Source: Deltaproteobacteria bacterium GWC2_55_46 (lineage in GTDB: Bacteria > Desulfobacterota > GWC2-55-46). From it: DNA of 64,000 nucleotides. The stretch spans positions 897,501 through 961,500 of the forward strand of contig LVEI03000001.1 of NCBI GenBank assembly GCA_001595385.3. The letters run 5' to 3'. Shown in pieces: positions 62,521-64,000 of the stretch (positions are counted from its first letter, which is position 1; the number at the start of each line of letters is the position of its first letter). A program made the translations under genes and the position numbers. The notes under the pieces were generated by a model that was given only the letters and a program-made list of their open reading frames with translations, was not told where the DNA came from and did not search any database.

Positions 62521-63773
62521 CGTCCGGCTATGCCCTCCAGTTTGGCTTGAGCCGGCACGAAAGAACGCCGCTCCCTCATGGCCCCGAAAAGGCCGATGAG
62601 CACAAGCGCCAGGTCTACTCCGCCTGCCGCCATAACCGCCTCCGTCATTGAGCCGTGGAACCTGCTCAACAAAAACGGCAGCAGCACGCAAGCCGCCGCG
62701 AGCGGGAATATAAAACCACGTCTGCGCGCAAGGCTGAAGCCTGAGAAAACGCTTACGGCAGACATGAGCGCGGCCGCCAGGGCGTAGAGCTTCAATACCG
62801 GGGCCGCCTGCGCGAATGGCTCTCCGAAGAGGAAGGCAAGGACGTGGGCGGGGAACAGGACCAGCACAGGCAGGCAGATAAGCGCGGTGGCGAGAACAAA
62901 CCCAAGCCCCCTGTCGAGGAGCTTTACCGCTTCAACGCCCCCCGGGCCGGGCTCCATGGACGACGGAAAAAGAGACTGTGTCATGTAATACAAGAGGAAG
63001 AGTACAGTCTTCCCCAATATGGAGGCCGCTGCATAAAGCCCGGCCTCCTCAGCCGGGAAGTAGTGCTTCACCATCAAAAGATCGATATTGGTAAGGACCG
63101 CGAAGAGGAGCGCGTAAGCGAGCGCGGCAGGGCTGCAAATGTATATGGCGGCGGAAGGCGCGGAGTCCCCGGCCCTGAACAGGTATGTCAGAAGAGGGAG
63201 CGTGGTCAGAAGGAATACAAATGCTACTGAAAGGACGAGACCGGCTACAGCGCCTGCAAGGCCGTAGCCGGATGCTACGAGGGCTGCGCCTGCCAGGAGG
63301 CGCAACGGACTTAAAAAGCCCATGCCCGCGCCGAAATACGATGACCTCCGCAGCCCCTGCAGCAACCCAAGGTTCACCGATAGAACAAAGGCAAAGAAGA
63401 GCCCCGCCCCGGTCATCGAGACCAGCCAATCGCTTCCGAAACCGAGGAATTCCGAGACCGGTTTTCTCAAGATAGTCAGTAGTACAAAGAGCGCGCCGCC
63501 GAAGAGCGCCATATGAAGCAGACTTCTTCTGTAAAGGGACGGGATGGCCCAGGCGCGTCCGCTCGATGCGAGCGAGAAGACCTCTTTCGACAGGGCTGGC
63601 ATGGTGGCCGCGGCTGGCACGCCCGCGATGAAAATAATGGAGAAGAGCGCGTTAAGCGAGCCGAAATCGCCCATTGAAAGGGACCTACTCATAACGGCCT
63701 GAAAGATACAGTTCGCCACGCTTCCCGCAAGCGTAGCCAGGAAAAGCACCGTGCCGCTTTTTAAGGCATTCAT
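62517..63773 (-). CDS. Second oligosaccharide flippase-like protein
   Basis: A 418-residue protein with about 12 hydrophobic helices: SGTVLFLATLAGSVANCIFQAVMSRSLSMGDFGSLNALF is the start typical of MOP/Wzx flippases. DLLMVKHYFPAEEAGLYAAASILGKTVLFLLYYMTQSLFPS matches the central region. Two flippase genes in one locus suggest either two different lipid-linked products or one with another function. The start ATG overlaps the upstream stop (TGATG). Confidence 0.87.
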   Translation of the reverse strand: MNALKSGTVLFLATLAGSVANCIFQAVMSRSLSMGDFGSLNALFSIIFIAGVPAAATMPALSKEVFSLASSGRAWAIPSLYRRSLLHMALFGGALFVLLTILRKPVSEFLGFGSDWLVSMTGAGLFFAFVLSVNLGLLQGLRRSSYFGAGMGFLSPLRLLAGAALVASGYGLAGAVAGLVLSVAFVFLLTTLPLLTYLFRAGDSAPSAAIYICSPAALAYALLFAVLTNIDLLMVKHYFPAEEAGLYAAASILGKTVLFLLYYMTQSLFPSSMEPGPGGVEAVKLLDRGLGFVLATALICLPVLVLFPAHVLAFLFGEPFAQAAPVLKLYALAAALMSAVSVFSGFSLARRRGFIFPLAAACVLLPFLLSRFHGSMTEAVMAAGGVDLALVLIGLFGAMRERRSFVPAQAKLEGIAGR

Positions 63774-64000
63774 CAGACCATCCCCTTCACCGCAAACGTC
63801 CCTTCCTCGAAGGCGCTGCCATAGTGCCTGATAATATGGAGCCTCAGGAATATCGCGAGCGTGTCGAGCGCCATCCTCGCCACGTCAGCCGCCTTTATCC
63901 TCCCCCAGCTCATCTGCCTTCTGAAGCTCAGTACGACAGGCGCCTCGGTTACCTTGAACCCCGCCTCATGCGCGTGCGCCAGCAGCTCTATGTCGAACGC
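63773..64000 (-). CDS. Glycosyltransferase family 2, C-terminal part (runs off right edge)
   Basis: The last 75 codons of a GT2, starting inside the window edge with AFDIELLAHAHEAGFKV, PVVLSFRRQMSWGRI and ending FEEGTFAVKGMV. The FDIELL motif, followed by a V-x-E-x-PV strand, is characteristic of dolichyl-phosphate-mannose-synthase-like GT2 enzymes making polyprenyl-phosphate sugars. The stop TGA overlaps the ATG of the downstream flippase (TGATG). Confidence 0.85.
   Translation of the reverse strand, partial: AFDIELLAHAHEAGFKVTEAPVVLSFRRQMSWGRIKAADVARMALDTLAIFLRLHIIRHYGSAFEEGTFAVKGMV

Overview
The window looks like a chromosomal piece of a GC-rich, Gram-negative, deltaproteobacterial-type organism (Desulfobacterota or a close relative such as Nitrospirota). 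Reasons: the zapA - 6S RNA - 5-formyl-THF cyclo-ligase order, rny-ymdB, a split archaeal-type glutamate synthase next to HdrBC-like proteins, hrcA-grpE-dnaJ, an H+-pyrophosphatase, and small dispersed repeats ending in GCTGAAAAA-like termini. Nearly all genes lie on the minus strand in short, tightly packed operons. I see no phage, IS element, integron or CRISPR array. The taxonomic placement is inference.

Layout. 1-4244: start of tyrS, then ymdB, rny, 5-FCL, a 6S RNA gene, zapA and a zapB-like gene. 4373-9641: three-part glutamate synthase (gltB3, B2, B1) with HdrC- and HdrB-like proteins and a ferredoxin. 9868-17524: aldehyde dehydrogenase, hflX, a His-tailed DMT exporter, dinB, a response regulator, YqhA and a thioredoxin-like protein. 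17631-25767: TPR membrane protein, orphan PilB ATPase, tRNA-Ala(CGC), SDR epimerase, response regulator, histidine kinase, galT-like and DksA-like genes. 25813-30786: moaC, an LpoA/LivK-like lipoprotein-type binding protein, dnaJ, grpE and hrcA, without dnaK between grpE and dnaJ. 30917-36277: hemW, CBS protein, ArsB/NhaD transporter, DUF2156, a small secreted protein and a TPR protein.

36464-42377 is the most interesting region: a five-gene operon, transcribed on the minus strand in the order AAA+/M41 protease fusion (Ycf46-like N-terminus) - DUF1257 (Ycf35-like) - DUF2997 - radical SAM activase-like - very large Hsp70-like protein with a novel N-terminal helical repeat domain. Spacing is 4-15 bp or overlapping, so the five products probably act together. 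I propose an ATP- and radical-SAM-dependent protein quality-control or maturation system built around two families otherwise known as plastid/cyanobacterial orphans.

42607-64000: DUF1328 and DedA membrane proteins, H+-pyrophosphatase, SprT-like metalloprotease, phosphoketolase, a treZ - GH57 - treY trehalose/glucan operon, and the start of an exopolysaccharide locus with two flippases, four glycosyltransferases and a B12-type radical SAM protein, running off the right edge.
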